Positions 7,940 to 16,996 of a stretch of DNA of 50,277 bases are shown here, piece after piece. The stretch comes from JBKDZR01 sp047971485 (lineage in GTDB: Bacteria; Pseudomonadota; Alphaproteobacteria; Rhodobacterales; Rhodobacteraceae). The position numbers and the translations under genes were made by a program. The notes below the pieces were generated by a model. The model saw only the letters and a list, made by a program, of their open reading frames with translations. It did not search any database and was not told the DNA's origin. Location: contig JBKDZR010000064.1 of NCBI GenBank assembly GCA_047971485.1, positions 1-50,277 of the forward strand, given 5' to 3'. Position 1 is the first letter of the stretch. Each line of letters begins with the position of its first letter.

Positions 7940-9016
7940 ATGACGCACCCGGACCTGTCCATTGTCGTCCCGGTCTTCAATGAGGAAGACGCGATCCCGA
8001 TTTTCCTGGACACCCTGCGCCCGATCCTGGGCACATTGGGGGCCAGCTGGGAAATCATCTTCATCGACGATGGCAGCAGCGACGGCAGCGTCGACACCAT
8101 ACGCCATGCGGCAGCGGCCGACCCCAGCCTGCGCCTGGTCCGGCTGAGCCGCAATTTCGGCAAGGAAGCCGCCCTGACCGCCGGGCTGGATGCGGCCACC
8201 GGCGCGGCGGTGATCCCGATGGATGTGGATTTGCAGGATCCCCCGGAACTCATTGCCGATTTTGTCGGGTTGTGGCGCGTGGGCTATGATGTCGTCTATG
8301 GCCAGCGGGTCGCGCGCGACAGCGACACCAGCACGAAACGGGCCTCGGCAAGCCTGTTCTATCGGGTCTTCAACGCCGTCTCCGCCCAGAAGATCGAGCC
8401 CAACGCCGGCGATTTCCGCCTGATGAGCCGCGCCGCCGTCGAGGCCACCCTGCGCCTGCGCGAACGCAACCGCTTTATGAAGGGGTTGTTCGCCTGGGTC
8501 GGGTTCAAGACCGTGGCCGTCCCCTATTCCCGCCCCGAACGCTCGGCCGGGGAAAGCAAATTCAGTTACTGGAAACTGTGGAATTTCGCCCTGGACGGGG
8601 TAACCAGCTTTTCCACCGTGCCGTTGCGGATCTGGACCTATGTCGGGCTGGCCGTGGCACTGGGGGCGATGCTGTTCACCCTGGTGATCCTTGCGCAGAC
8701 CCTGTTTTTCGGACGCAATGTGCCCGGCTATGCCTCGATCATGGTGGTGATTCTGATCCTGGGCGCGGTGCAGCTGATCTCGCTGGGGGTGATGGGGGAA
8801 TATCTGGGCCGGCTGTACATGGAAACCAAGCAGCGCCCGATCTATCTGGTCAGTGAAACCCTGGGGTTTGAGGCCGAGGCCACCCCCAGCACCCCCGGGG
8901 GGCCTGTGGACACGGCGTCCTCGGATCCCCTGGCATCCCCTGCCGCCGCCCCCCCGGCCCATAAGGCCCCCCAAAAGGCCCCGGTCCGGCTGCGCCCCAC
9001 GGAACGGCCGGCATGA
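7940..9016 (+). CDS. gtrB: Polyprenyl-phosphate glycosyltransferase, GtrB/DPM1-like GT2
   Basis: This 358-residue protein has an N-terminal GT-A domain: LSIVVPVFNEED, the Asp pair FIDDGSSDGS, RLSRNFGKEAALTAG, and the metal-binding Asp95/Asp97 in PMDVDLQDPPE. Two hydrophobic helices follow (about 235-260 and 270-295), as in GtrB, ArnC and YfdH. The family moves a sugar from a nucleotide donor to bactoprenyl phosphate on the cytoplasmic face of the membrane. The last ~45 residues are a Pro/Ala-rich tail not typical of the family. An AGAAGG ribosome-binding site precedes the ATG. The stop overlaps the next start as ATGA, so it is translationally coupled with the GtrA-like flippase, the classical pairing. 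Confidence 0.88.
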   Translation: MTHPDLSIVVPVFNEEDAIPIFLDTLRPILGTLGASWEIIFIDDGSSDGSVDTIRHAAAADPSLRLVRLSRNFGKEAALTAGLDAATGAAVIPMDVDLQDPPELIADFVGLWRVGYDVVYGQRVARDSDTSTKRASASLFYRVFNAVSAQKIEPNAGDFRLMSRAAVEATLRLRERNRFMKGLFAWVGFKTVAVPYSRPERSAGESKFSYWKLWNFALDGVTSFSTVPLRIWTYVGLAVALGAMLFTLVILAQTLFFGRNVPGYASIMVVILILGAVQLISLGVMGEYLGRLYMETKQRPIYLVSETLGFEAEATPSTPGGPVDTASSDPLASPAAAPPAHKAPQKAPVRLRPTERPA

Positions 9017-9468
9017 GCGACCGGGCCTCCGGTTTCGGGGTCCCCCCCCCGGCCCGGTCCGGGCACAGGGTTCTGGGCCAGGTGATCCGCTTTGGCATCA
9101 CCGGGATCACCGCCACGCTGGTGCATTTCCTGGTGCTGACCGGTGCGGTCGAAATTCTCGGCCTGTCGCCGGTGCTGGCCAACGGGCTGGCCTTTTCGGT
9201 GGCCGTCTCGGTCACCTATCTGGGGCAATCGCGCTGGGTGTTTCATGCCAAGGCGGTGCGGGGCACGGCAGCGGCCGGGCGGCTGTCGCGCTTTGCCGTT
9301 TCGGTGCTGGCCGGGCTGGCAGGCAATATGGGGATCATGGCGCTGGCCACGCGCGGGCTGGGGCTGGATTACCGCATCGGGTTTGCCGCCGGTCTGATCC
9401 TGGTGCCGGTGGCGACCTTCGTTCTTAATAAATTCTGGGTATTCGGAGCGCGCCCCCATGACAGCTAG
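9013..9468 (+). CDS. gtrA: GtrA-family polyprenyl-phosphate-sugar flippase
   Basis: This small membrane protein (151 residues) has four predicted transmembrane helices. It shows the GtrA signature: an early QVIRFGITGITAT helix, the central SVTYLGQSRWVF turn (usual form FxxNrxWvF), and a near-terminal ATFVLNKFWVFGA repeat of the same turn. GtrA proteins are thought to flip the bactoprenyl-linked sugar made by GtrB to the periplasmic face. It overlaps the gene before by 4 bases and the gene after by 11 bases, so the operon is compact. Confidence 0.88.
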   Translation: MSDRASGFGVPPPARSGHRVLGQVIRFGITGITATLVHFLVLTGAVEILGLSPVLANGLAFSVAVSVTYLGQSRWVFHAKAVRGTAAAGRLSRFAVSVLAGLAGNMGIMALATRGLGLDYRIGFAAGLILVPVATFVLNKFWVFGARPHDS

Positions 9469-11032
9469 CCCCCTGCACTCCACCAGGATGCCAGCCTCCC
9501 TTCCCCCCGCCGTCCTGCCAGCTGCGGTGATCGTGCTGTGTCTGGTGCCGCTGTTCCTGACCCCGGCCCTGCCCAGCGTCGATTTCTACGCCCACATCGT
9601 GCGCTATGCCGCCCTGGCCCATCCCGATGCCCCCATCGTCGCGGAAAACTATGAACCCCACTGGCAGCTTCTGCCCAATCTGGGCATGGATGTTCTGGGC
9701 ACGGCAATCATGATGGTGTTGCCGACCATGCTGGGCGCCAAGCTGTTGGCCGCGATCGTCATCCTGGCCCCTGTGGCCGGGGCGATGCGCCTGTCCCGGG
9801 CCATCTTCGGGCGGGTCGATCCACTGAACGCGGCGCTGACCGGGCTGCTCAGCTACAATCTGATCCTGTTCTGGGGGTTCGCCAATTTCCTGCTGGGGCT
9901 GGGCATTGCGCTGTGGTCCATCGGCTGGTGGATCGACCGGCGCGATCAGCCGGGGCGGCAACTGGCCGGCATGGCCGGGATCGGGGTGGTGATCCTTCTG
10001 ATCCACGGGCTGGTCTTCGGCCTTTGGGGGCTGATGCTGGGAGGCATCGAGCTGATGCTGGCCATTGAGGCCCGCGACATCCGCCCCAAGGCCCTGCTGC
10101 GTCGGATGCTACGCCTGGCCAGCCTGGCAGTCATCCCGGCAATCCTCTTCACCCAGATGAGCACCGCCGAGGCCGAAGGCGGCACCACTGCCGCCTTCCG
10201 CAACCTGGCCGAGTATGCCGAACGCGATGCCCTGTGGCTGCGGCTGTGGGAAGAGCTGCTCAAGCGCATCGATTCCGTCCTGCGCGTGGCCGAGACCACC
10301 GCCACCCCCTGGGCCAGCCCCTGGGTGGACAGGGCTTTCGGGCTGGTGCTGTGGGGGCTGCTGGGGCTGGGCCTGCTGCGCGGGATCCTTGGCCTGGCCC
10401 CACGGCTGTGGATCAGCGCAGGGATCGCCTTTGTCCTGATCGGGCTGATGCCGCCCAACCTGTTCGGGGTCGGCCATCTGGATGAACGCATGCCGCTGAT
10501 CTTCCTGGCACTGATCGCCGCCGGGGTGATGATCCGGCCGATGGTCCTGGACAGGCCGGATACGCGCTGGCTGCGCGGGGGGCTGATCGCGCTGTTTCCG
10601 CTGCATCTTCTGCTCAGCTGCTGGGGCCTCAGCCAGACCGGCCGCGAATATCGCACCTTTCTGGAGGCGGTGCGTGGCATGGATACCGGCGAAACCGCCG
10701 TGGCCGCCTTTATCGACGGCACCTATCAGCGCGATGCGGGGCTGTTCTGCAAACCGCTGCTGTTCCTGTTGCAGATCGAAAAGGGCACCGCCGTGCCGAC
10801 CTTTGCCAACCCGACCCAGCAGCCGTTTCGCCTGACAGGCCCACTGCGGGAGGCGGCGCGGGCCTCGGGGCGGGTGCCCCGCGACATGCCCCGCGACGCG
10901 CAACTGATCCGCCTCAGTACAGCCGGGTTCGACACCATCGTCGCCTGTGACAGCAGTCCCGAGCCCGCCCGGATCGAGGGGTTGCATGTGGCGGCGAAGG
11001 GCGCGGACTGGACCCTTTATCGTCGTCAATGA
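9458..11032 (+). CDS. Polytopic membrane protein, GT-C-like glycosyltransferase candidate (GtrC slot)
   Basis: A 524-residue protein with roughly ten hydrophobic segments and a soluble tail of about 150 residues. The first long extracytoplasmic loop (LPSVDFYAHIVRYAALAHPD) carries an acidic residue soon after the first helix, as GT-C enzymes do. In gtr operons the third gene codes for the specific transferase that moves the flipped sugar to the acceptor glycan, and this protein stands in that place. The sequence is not close to a named GtrC that I recognise, so the function rests on topology and context. The ATG at 9458 overlaps gtrA; the stop overlaps the next ATG as ATGA. Confidence 0.6.
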   Translation: MTASPLHSTRMPASLPPAVLPAAVIVLCLVPLFLTPALPSVDFYAHIVRYAALAHPDAPIVAENYEPHWQLLPNLGMDVLGTAIMMVLPTMLGAKLLAAIVILAPVAGAMRLSRAIFGRVDPLNAALTGLLSYNLILFWGFANFLLGLGIALWSIGWWIDRRDQPGRQLAGMAGIGVVILLIHGLVFGLWGLMLGGIELMLAIEARDIRPKALLRRMLRLASLAVIPAILFTQMSTAEAEGGTTAAFRNLAEYAERDALWLRLWEELLKRIDSVLRVAETTATPWASPWVDRAFGLVLWGLLGLGLLRGILGLAPRLWISAGIAFVLIGLMPPNLFGVGHLDERMPLIFLALIAAGVMIRPMVLDRPDTRWLRGGLIALFPLHLLLSCWGLSQTGREYRTFLEAVRGMDTGETAVAAFIDGTYQRDAGLFCKPLLFLLQIEKGTAVPTFANPTQQPFRLTGPLREAARASGRVPRDMPRDAQLIRLSTAGFDTIVACDSSPEPARIEGLHVAAKGADWTLYRRQ

Positions 11033-12786
11033 ACGACACTGCCCCAAAGGACCCCCGGCCCATGTCCGACCAGCCCCGCCCCGCAGATGCCCCGACCCAC
11101 CCCCAAGCAGCGACCGGGGGGTTGGCCGCCCTGCTTGGCGTCGTGATCGTGCTGGGGGTTGCCATCTTTACGCTGATCGGCACGCCCCTGGGGCATTCCT
11201 ACGGGTTCAACATGGCCTGGCTGGTGGCCTTTGACGCGGCCGCCAGCTGGGCCAGCCCCTATCCCCGCCATTTGCCTGCACTTTGGGATGGGCTGGGGGG
11301 GTTGGATTTTTTCTTCTACGGCCCCCTGCCCTTCCAGATTGCTGCCGGACCGGTTGCAGCCCTGTGCCCAGGCTGTTCCCCCCAGACACTGTTCGGCCTG
11401 ACAGGGGGGCTGATCTGGGCCGGGTCGGCCCTGAGTTTCCGGCTGTTTGCCGGGCGGCTTCTGCCCCGCCCGGCGGCCAGTGCCGCCGCCCTGGTCTGGG
11501 CGCTCATGCCCTATCATCTGGGCATCGACTGGGTGGTGCGCCAGGCCGCGGGCGAGTTCGCCGCCTATCTGTTCCTGCCCCTGGTCGGCCATGGCATGCT
11601 GGTGGCGCTGCAGGAGAACCGCACCGGCTGGTCGCTGCCTCTGGGCATGGCGGGACTGACGCTTTGTCATCTGCCCACAGTTTTACTGGCGGGACATGTC
11701 CTGGGGTTGGGGATGCTGGTCTGGGCCCTGACCCATCCGCACCGGGCCCTGCCGGTTCTGGGACGGATAACGGCCATGGCCACGGCCGGGGTGGCGGCCG
11801 CCGCGATCTACTGGCTGCCGGCGCTGATCCTGCTGGGGGATGTGTCGCCCGAGGGCCTGCATACCCCGGATCTGAGCCCCACCGCCTGGTACCTGATCGG
11901 CCCCGGCATCCTGCCCGACACGCTCTATCGTCTGGCCTTGTGGTCCTGCCAGATGGCCGCGCTGGCTGCCGCCGGCGGGGCAGTGCTGATCAGCCGGGGC
12001 GAGATGCGCCGGCAGCTGATCCTCTGGGCGCTGGGACCGGCCGCGCTGGTCGTGCTGCTGAACACCAGCCTTGCCGCGCCGCTCTGGGAAAACTGGATTA
12101 TCGGTCAGGTGCAGTTCCCCTTCCGGCTGACGGTGTTTTCCGACTGGGCCGCCGCGCTGGCCGCTGGCGTGCTGATCGCCACCCTGCTGGCGCGCACCCC
12201 CCCTGCTGTGCGCACGCGGCGCCTGGCCCTGGCCGGGCTGGCGGCGCTGGCCTTCTCGGGCCTGATCGTGGCCGCACAACTGCCCGGCCGGGTGATCAAG
12301 GGGATCCAGGCCAAAGGCGATCCGGTGGCGATGATTGGCGCGCCGGAATATCTGCCGCCGGCGGTCTTCGGCCCGCTTCGGGCCCGCCTGACCGCCGGGA
12401 ACAAGCCGATCTGGGAGATGCCCCGGCTGGTCCGGCAACTGGCCGCCGCCGCGCCTGAGGCCGGGTTCCTCCAGCCCGCACAGACCGCACCCCGGGCCTG
12501 GCACACCCCCCCGTCAGACCACGGGGGGCCACTGCGGATCGCCCTGCCCTATTGGCCACATCTGACAGCGGAAACCGAAAGCGGCCACCCCGTCTCCCTG
12601 ACGGCAGATCCCGACACCGGACTGAGCGTGATCGCCCTTTCCCCCGATGCCTCATCCCCTGGCCCGGTCCTGATCCGTCTGCCCTGGCACTGGAGCGAAT
12701 GGCTGGGCGCCCTTTTATCCGGGCTGGGAATGCTGGGAATGCTGGCCAGCGGCCTGCGCGGATGGCGCCGAATACCCCGGCAATAG
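11029..12786 (+). CDS. Polytopic membrane protein resembling PTPS-related/YfhO-type GT-C proteins
   Basis: A 585-residue protein with about ten to twelve transmembrane segments. The first periplasmic loop reads SPYPRHLPALWDGLGGLDFF then FYGPLPF, which resembles the P-R-W/L-P ... G-Y/L ... F-Y-PP/PLP pattern of the 6-pyruvoyl-tetrahydropterin-synthase-related membrane domain, now regarded as GT-C-like. The C-terminal 150 residues are soluble until a final helix close to the end. It is the last gene of the four-gene Gtr-type operon and is followed by an intrinsic terminator. A second transferase-like protein in one gtr operon is unusual: it may add a second sugar or work with the 524-residue protein. 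An alternative start at Met12 (11062) is possible. Confidence 0.6.
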   Translation: MNDTAPKDPRPMSDQPRPADAPTHPQAATGGLAALLGVVIVLGVAIFTLIGTPLGHSYGFNMAWLVAFDAAASWASPYPRHLPALWDGLGGLDFFFYGPLPFQIAAGPVAALCPGCSPQTLFGLTGGLIWAGSALSFRLFAGRLLPRPAASAAALVWALMPYHLGIDWVVRQAAGEFAAYLFLPLVGHGMLVALQENRTGWSLPLGMAGLTLCHLPTVLLAGHVLGLGMLVWALTHPHRALPVLGRITAMATAGVAAAAIYWLPALILLGDVSPEGLHTPDLSPTAWYLIGPGILPDTLYRLALWSCQMAALAAAGGAVLISRGEMRRQLILWALGPAALVVLLNTSLAAPLWENWIIGQVQFPFRLTVFSDWAAALAAGVLIATLLARTPPAVRTRRLALAGLAALAFSGLIVAAQLPGRVIKGIQAKGDPVAMIGAPEYLPPAVFGPLRARLTAGNKPIWEMPRLVRQLAAAAPEAGFLQPAQTAPRAWHTPPSDHGGPLRIALPYWPHLTAETESGHPVSLTADPDTGLSVIALSPDASSPGPVLIRLPWHWSEWLGALLSGLGMLGMLASGLRGWRRIPRQ

Positions 12787-12809
12787 CACCCTGCGCCTGT
12801 CATTTTTCA

Positions 12810-12839
12810 TGGTCATCAAATGGTTGATTGACCATTTTT
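12810..12839 (+). terminator. Intrinsic terminator of the Gtr-type operon
   Basis: TGGTCATCAA (12810-12819) pairs with TTGATTGACCA (12824-12834) with one bulged base and an ATGG loop, followed directly by five T (12835-12839), 24 bases after the last stop codon. The remainder of the 12787-13089 gap shows small inverted repeats (CTTAC/GTAAG at 12890-12903, GCCGT/ACGGC at 12975-12991) but no gene; the promoter of the MBOAT gene is presumably here. Confidence 0.75.
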
Positions 12840-13089
12840 GGAAAAGTGCCTTCGGGAAATTGGAAACCTGTGCTAGCCGCTTACCTGCGTAAGGGAAAAA
12901 TGTGCAGGAAGGCCGGTCTGATCATGCGGTAATATTTTCCAAAACCCCAACACACTTCCGCCAATCCTTTTCCCGCCGTGATACAGACGGCAGGTTTGGC
13001 TGCTTCGTTTCCTGCCCGACAGGAAAACCAGAGGAGCAGGATATCGCGCGGAAAATATACAACGCGCCCTCATTTCCACGTTTCATTCC

Positions 13090-14652
13090 ATGTTGTTCAA
13101 TTCCTATATCTTCATGTTCGCCTTCCTGCCCCTGGTCTGGCTGGTCCATGCCGCCATGCGACGCCTTCTGCCGGCCGGGGCCAATGGGGTTCTGGCGCTC
13201 GCGTCGCTGGGTTTTTACGCATGGTGGGATGTGCGGTTCCTGCCCCTGATCCTGCTGTCCATCGCCGGCAATTTCATCCTGGGCCGGCGTATCATCGGGA
13301 CCCGCGCCCGCACGGAGATGGCCGCCGCCCGAGGCTGGATGGTGCTGGGCATCGTCGCGAACCTGTCCCTTCTGGGGTTTTTCAAATATGCGGATTTCTT
13401 TCTCGGCACCCTGGCCTTCGTCAGCGGCCAGCCGATCACACCCTTGGGCATCCTGCTGCCCATCGGGATCTCATTCTTCACCTTTCAGCAGATCGCCTAT
13501 CTGATCGATGTGCATCAGGGCCGTTCAGATCGCTATGGATTGATCGATTACACGCTGTTCGTCAGCTTCTTTCCCCAACTCATCGCCGGCCCGATCGTCC
13601 ACCACCGCGAAATGATGCCCCAATTCGTCGCCTCCCATGGGGACCGCAGCCGGGATGTGGCCCTGGGATTGACCGTCTTTATCGCCGGGCTGTTCAAGAA
13701 GGTCATCCTGGCCGACAATCTGGCCGCCTTTGCCACCCCCGTCTTCGCCGCCGCCGATCTGGGCGGGCCCGTGACCTCGCTTGAGGCCTGGGGGGGCGCA
13801 CTGGCCTATACCTTTCAGCTGTATTTCGATTTCTCGGGATATTCCGACATGGCCATCGGGCTGGGGCTGATGTTCGGCATTCGCCTGCCGATCAATTTCA
13901 ACTCGCCCTATAAGGCCACTTCGATCATAGATTTCTGGCGGCGCTGGCACATGACCCTGTCACAATTCCTGCGCGATTACCTGTATATTCCGCTGGGCGG
14001 CAACCGGAAGGGACCGGCGCGGCGCTATGTCAACCTGTTCGCCACAATGCTTTTGGGGGGATTGTGGCACGGGGCCGGCTGGGGGTTCGTCTTCTGGGGC
14101 GGATTGCATGGGATCTACCTGGCCCTCAACCACATGCTGCACCACAGCATTCCGACGCCACGAAATGCCGCGGCGCGGAAAGCGCTAAGCATGGCCGGCT
14201 GGCTGACAACATTCCTTGCCGTCGTCTTCGCCTGGGTCTTTTTCCGGGCCACCACCTTCAATGGCGCGCTGGAGATCGTCCAGGCGATGCTCGGGATCGG
14301 CGGGTTCAGCCTGCCGGCCGATTTCGCCGCCCATCTGGGCAGCCTGCCAACGCGGATCGGCCTGAGCTACGCCCATGCCAGCGTGCTGGGCCTGAAGGAC
14401 TGGGCGCTGACCGGGGTGCCGTTCATCGGGATGGCCGGGCTGGCCGCCCTGATCCTGCCCAACAGCGCCCAGATCTTTCTGGCCGGCAATGCCCGCTATC
14501 GGCAGCTTTACGCCAACCTGCCCGCCCCGCCCCGGCTGCGCCTGTTATCCTGGACCCCCCACCCGGCCATGGCCGGGATGGCGGCCGCCTGTTTCGCCCT
14601 GGCCCTGATCTATGCCAGCACGATCAGCGAATTCCTGTATTTTCAGTTCTGA
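13090..14652 (+). CDS. MBOAT-family membrane O-acyltransferase (AlgI-like)
   Basis: A 520-residue polytopic protein of typical AlgI length. The N-terminus MLFNSYIFMFAFLPLVW is the standard AlgI/DltB-type opening. The MBOAT core contains QLYFDFSGYSDMAIGLGLMF, FWRRWHMTLSQFLRDYLYIP, and the two invariant histidines His327 (LWHGAGWGFV) and His340 (GGLHGIY). These enzymes move acyl groups, usually acetyl, across the membrane for O-acylation of exopolysaccharide. The next gene codes for the SGNH partner, the usual AlgI-AlgJ/X pairing. The substrate polysaccharide is not shown by the sequence. Confidence 0.92.
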   Translation: MLFNSYIFMFAFLPLVWLVHAAMRRLLPAGANGVLALASLGFYAWWDVRFLPLILLSIAGNFILGRRIIGTRARTEMAAARGWMVLGIVANLSLLGFFKYADFFLGTLAFVSGQPITPLGILLPIGISFFTFQQIAYLIDVHQGRSDRYGLIDYTLFVSFFPQLIAGPIVHHREMMPQFVASHGDRSRDVALGLTVFIAGLFKKVILADNLAAFATPVFAAADLGGPVTSLEAWGGALAYTFQLYFDFSGYSDMAIGLGLMFGIRLPINFNSPYKATSIIDFWRRWHMTLSQFLRDYLYIPLGGNRKGPARRYVNLFATMLLGGLWHGAGWGFVFWGGLHGIYLALNHMLHHSIPTPRNAAARKALSMAGWLTTFLAVVFAWVFFRATTFNGALEIVQAMLGIGGFSLPADFAAHLGSLPTRIGLSYAHASVLGLKDWALTGVPFIGMAGLAALILPNSAQIFLAGNARYRQLYANLPAPPRLRLLSWTPHPAMAGMAAACFALALIYASTISEFLYFQF

Positions 14653-14666
14653 CGGAGGCGATGGGT

Positions 14667-15761
14667 ATGCCAGGACCACAGACCAGCGCCGACAAGAAAA
14701 TCCGCTCCTATCTTGCGATCCTGCTGGGCGCGATCCTCAGCTTGGCGATCGGGCTGGCGGGGTTCGCCCTCTGGATGGCTCCACCCAGCGGGGATCTGGT
14801 ACGGATCGGGGGATGGTCCAGCCGCCATCATGGCTGGCAAGGGCCGAAAATCGGCTTTGCCGATGACCTCTATACCTCAACCACCACCTCCGCCTTGCTG
14901 GATGGCGCGCCCCCCGGCGAAATCCTGATCTTCGGCGACAGTTTCTCGATCAAACATGATGGCGGGATATCCTGGATCAACACACTTCAAGCCGAAACAG
15001 GGCGAGAGGTCAGGTTCGTTCGCATTCAGGGGTTTGCCGAGATTCAGCGCTATCTCAGATCCGATGCCTTCCGCCACGCGCCCCCCGCCGCCATGATCGT
15101 CCAGACCGTGGAACGCGAACTGATCCGACGGGCCGCAGAAACGGCCGGTGGCGACTGCCATCCCCCCGCCCCGCCCCTGTGGCTGGCCCGGCAGGCACCC
15201 CGGCCGATCAGCACCCCTGATCAGCCCTTCACGCAGCGCACCCACTTTGACAACATGGATGAACTGTTTTCCTGGGGGGCACTGGCCCTGCGCAAGACCC
15301 TGGCGGGGGGCGGCGAGACACGTCGTGTTGCCCTGTCCCGCAACGATCTGTTCAGCAGTCCCGCCTCCGGCCATCTGCTGCTCTATGACCGGGACATCCT
15401 GCTTCATACGGCCGACGCCTTTCCCCAGAGCAACCCCGACAGGGCCGCGCAAACCGCCCTGTGCGGGCTACGCCAGATGGCCGGGGATGTCGGGCAGATC
15501 CCCTTCCGGCTGGTGATCGCACCGGACAAACGCAGTGTCTATGCGGACTGGATCACCACGCCCCTGCCCACCAAGGAGATCGACCTCTTCACCCTGGCCG
15601 AAGAGGCCCTGGGCGACAGTTTCGTAAATCTGCAGCCGGCCCTGACCGAAGCCGCCGAAACGATCCCCGACATCTACTATCCCGATGACAGCCATTGGGG
15701 GCCGGCGGGCCATCGCCTGGCCGGACATGCCGTCTCCGCAGCGCTGCTGGCTGTCCCTTGA
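14667..15761 (+). CDS. AlgJ/AlgX-like SGNH O-acetyltransferase partner of the MBOAT protein
   Basis: This 364-residue protein starts at ATG 14667, eight bases after GGAGG; an ATG at 14661 is too close to that site. It has an N-terminal membrane anchor or signal anchor (residues about 14-36) and a periplasmic SGNH domain. The nucleophile block is GDSF (residues 90-93, Ser92), and the C-terminal DDSHW block holds Asp341 and His343, matching the D-x-H arrangement of AlgJ/AlgX. There is no C-terminal carbohydrate-binding module, so it is AlgJ-like in size. The expected job is the final transfer of acetyl to the polymer in the periplasm. It is 14 bases downstream of the MBOAT stop and converges with repA (13-bp gap). 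Confidence 0.85.
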   Translation: MPGPQTSADKKIRSYLAILLGAILSLAIGLAGFALWMAPPSGDLVRIGGWSSRHHGWQGPKIGFADDLYTSTTTSALLDGAPPGEILIFGDSFSIKHDGGISWINTLQAETGREVRFVRIQGFAEIQRYLRSDAFRHAPPAAMIVQTVERELIRRAAETAGGDCHPPAPPLWLARQAPRPISTPDQPFTQRTHFDNMDELFSWGALALRKTLAGGGETRRVALSRNDLFSSPASGHLLLYDRDILLHTADAFPQSNPDRAAQTALCGLRQMAGDVGQIPFRLVIAPDKRSVYADWITTPLPTKEIDLFTLAEEALGDSFVNLQPALTEAAETIPDIYYPDDSHWGPAGHRLAGHAVSAALLAVP

Positions 15762-15774
15762 TCCACCCGCAGCT

Positions 15775-16839
15775 TCAAGGCCCCCCATCCGGGCTTTCCG
15801 CCCGTTTTGCACAATAGGCGATGAAGGCCTTGGCCGGGACACGCAGATGGGGCCGGCCGGTGGCCTGCCAATAGGCGCGCCAATCGGCCTCAAGCGCGTA
15901 GATATCCCAGCCCGGCGCGGCCCGGCGGGCGGCCTCAACCGTGGTGGCCGACAGGGGTGGCAGGCCGGTGGCCGGGATCTCGTCCTCGACCACACTGCGG
16001 GGACGCACCAGGACCAGATCGCCTTCAACCACCTCAAGCGTATAGTCGGGCAAGCGATCCCCGGCGGCGATATCGCGCACCATCTTGCGAAACACCCTGA
16101 GCGGTGAGGCCGATCCCGATTTTGCGCACAGCACCGCCATGGAGATCTGCCAGCGCGCCTGCCGCCCGCAATGTTTGCGCGCCAGTTCGTACAGCCGCCG
16201 CTCCAGCGGTTTGCGCAGGGTGAAATAGTCCGGGCTGAGTGTCAGCACCGATCGCGCCAGCACCGCCCTGAGCAACCATTCCGACAAGGTCACCGAAACA
16301 GATACCATCCGCCCCGAGCGCGTCCGGCGCACAATCTCCCAGGATTCGATCAGGCCAAAGCCCGAGGTCGTCACCGTCTCGCCGGTGGGAATGTTGGTGG
16401 TGATGCGGGTGCCGGCCAACCGCTCAAACGCGTCGCAAAGCCGCCGATAACCATCCCCCGAGGTTTCCCGCCCACAGGCCATCAGCAGGTCATGGGCCAC
16501 CAGTTCCACCCGCCGCGCCACGGGCCGCCCGGCATTCAGCGCCGCCACCAGCTGCGAGATGCAGAAGATCAGCACATCCTTGTCATGGATCGTCGCCAGC
16601 CCCTTCACACTGGGGGTGATGGCAACGGTAACCCCCTTATGGGCATAGCGCAGCACCCGACGATCAGGCCGGGTCGACAAGGAAAAGACCGGATGCTCCA
16701 TCGTCGCCATGTCATCCTTGGGAATGGCGGCAGCGATATCGCAGATGAAGAAATCCGCCATCATCCCCGCAGGGGGCGCAGCGGATAACGCGGATGAACC
16801 GGACGGCCCCAAAGGGACATCCGGGAAAAAACTTGGCAT
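15775..16839 (-). CDS. repA: Replication initiator protein A (RPA family)
   Basis: A 354-residue plasmid initiator. The segment DFFICDIAAAIPKDDMATMEHPVFSLSTRPDRR is the family hallmark (here spanning residues about 29-60), followed by two winged-helix-like regions (DGYRRLCDAFERLAGTRI and PLERRLYELARKHCG). RPA initiators drive replication of RepA-type plasmids of Rhodobacterales and other alphaproteobacteria by binding iterons near the gene. It reads away from parA, with the 450-bp origin region between them, an arrangement known for this plasmid type. The ATG at 16839 was kept as start, although Met25-Met26 just before the conserved block are alternatives. Confidence 0.92.
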   Translation of the reverse strand: MPSFFPDVPLGPSGSSALSAAPPAGMMADFFICDIAAAIPKDDMATMEHPVFSLSTRPDRRVLRYAHKGVTVAITPSVKGLATIHDKDVLIFCISQLVAALNAGRPVARRVELVAHDLLMACGRETSGDGYRRLCDAFERLAGTRITTNIPTGETVTTSGFGLIESWEIVRRTRSGRMVSVSVTLSEWLLRAVLARSVLTLSPDYFTLRKPLERRLYELARKHCGRQARWQISMAVLCAKSGSASPLRVFRKMVRDIAAGDRLPDYTLEVVEGDLVLVRPRSVVEDEIPATGLPPLSATTVEAARRAAPGWDIYALEADWRAYWQATGRPHLRVPAKAFIAYCAKRAESPDGGP

Positions 16840-16930
16840 GGGCCTGACTGCTCGGTGACGTTTCGTCGTTTTATTTACACCAGCTTAGAAAGCCGTCCTG
16901 CGCGGATCAAGCGACAGGGCCCATCTCTTT

Positions 16931-16996
16931 CGTGGGACTGGAATCGGCGCCTCGTGGTTCCAGAGTCACCCAAACGTGGTTTCAGAGTCGGAAGGC
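16931..16996. repeat. 22-bp iteron array upstream of repA
   Basis: Three direct repeats start exactly 22 bp apart at 16931, 16953 and 16975. The core CGTGGTTCCAGAGTC (16953-16967) recurs as CGTGGTTTCAGAGTC (16975-16989; 14 of 15 identical), and a degenerate copy CGTGGGACTGGAATC stands at 16931-16945 (10 of 15). Helical-turn spacing next to an RPA initiator gene is the expected layout of initiator-binding iterons. Binding is inferred. Confidence 0.65.

Noticed and set aside
12819..12828. A second FNR-type box
   Set aside because: The sequence has ATCAA-N4-TTGAT, the reverse arrangement of the consensus, and is explained by the terminator stem.
14064..14660. N-terminal extension of the AlgJ-like protein into the MBOAT gene
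   Set aside because: The frame is open, but it overlaps the intact MBOAT sequence out of frame and yields Arg/Pro-rich residues; the GGAGG before 14667 fixes the start.
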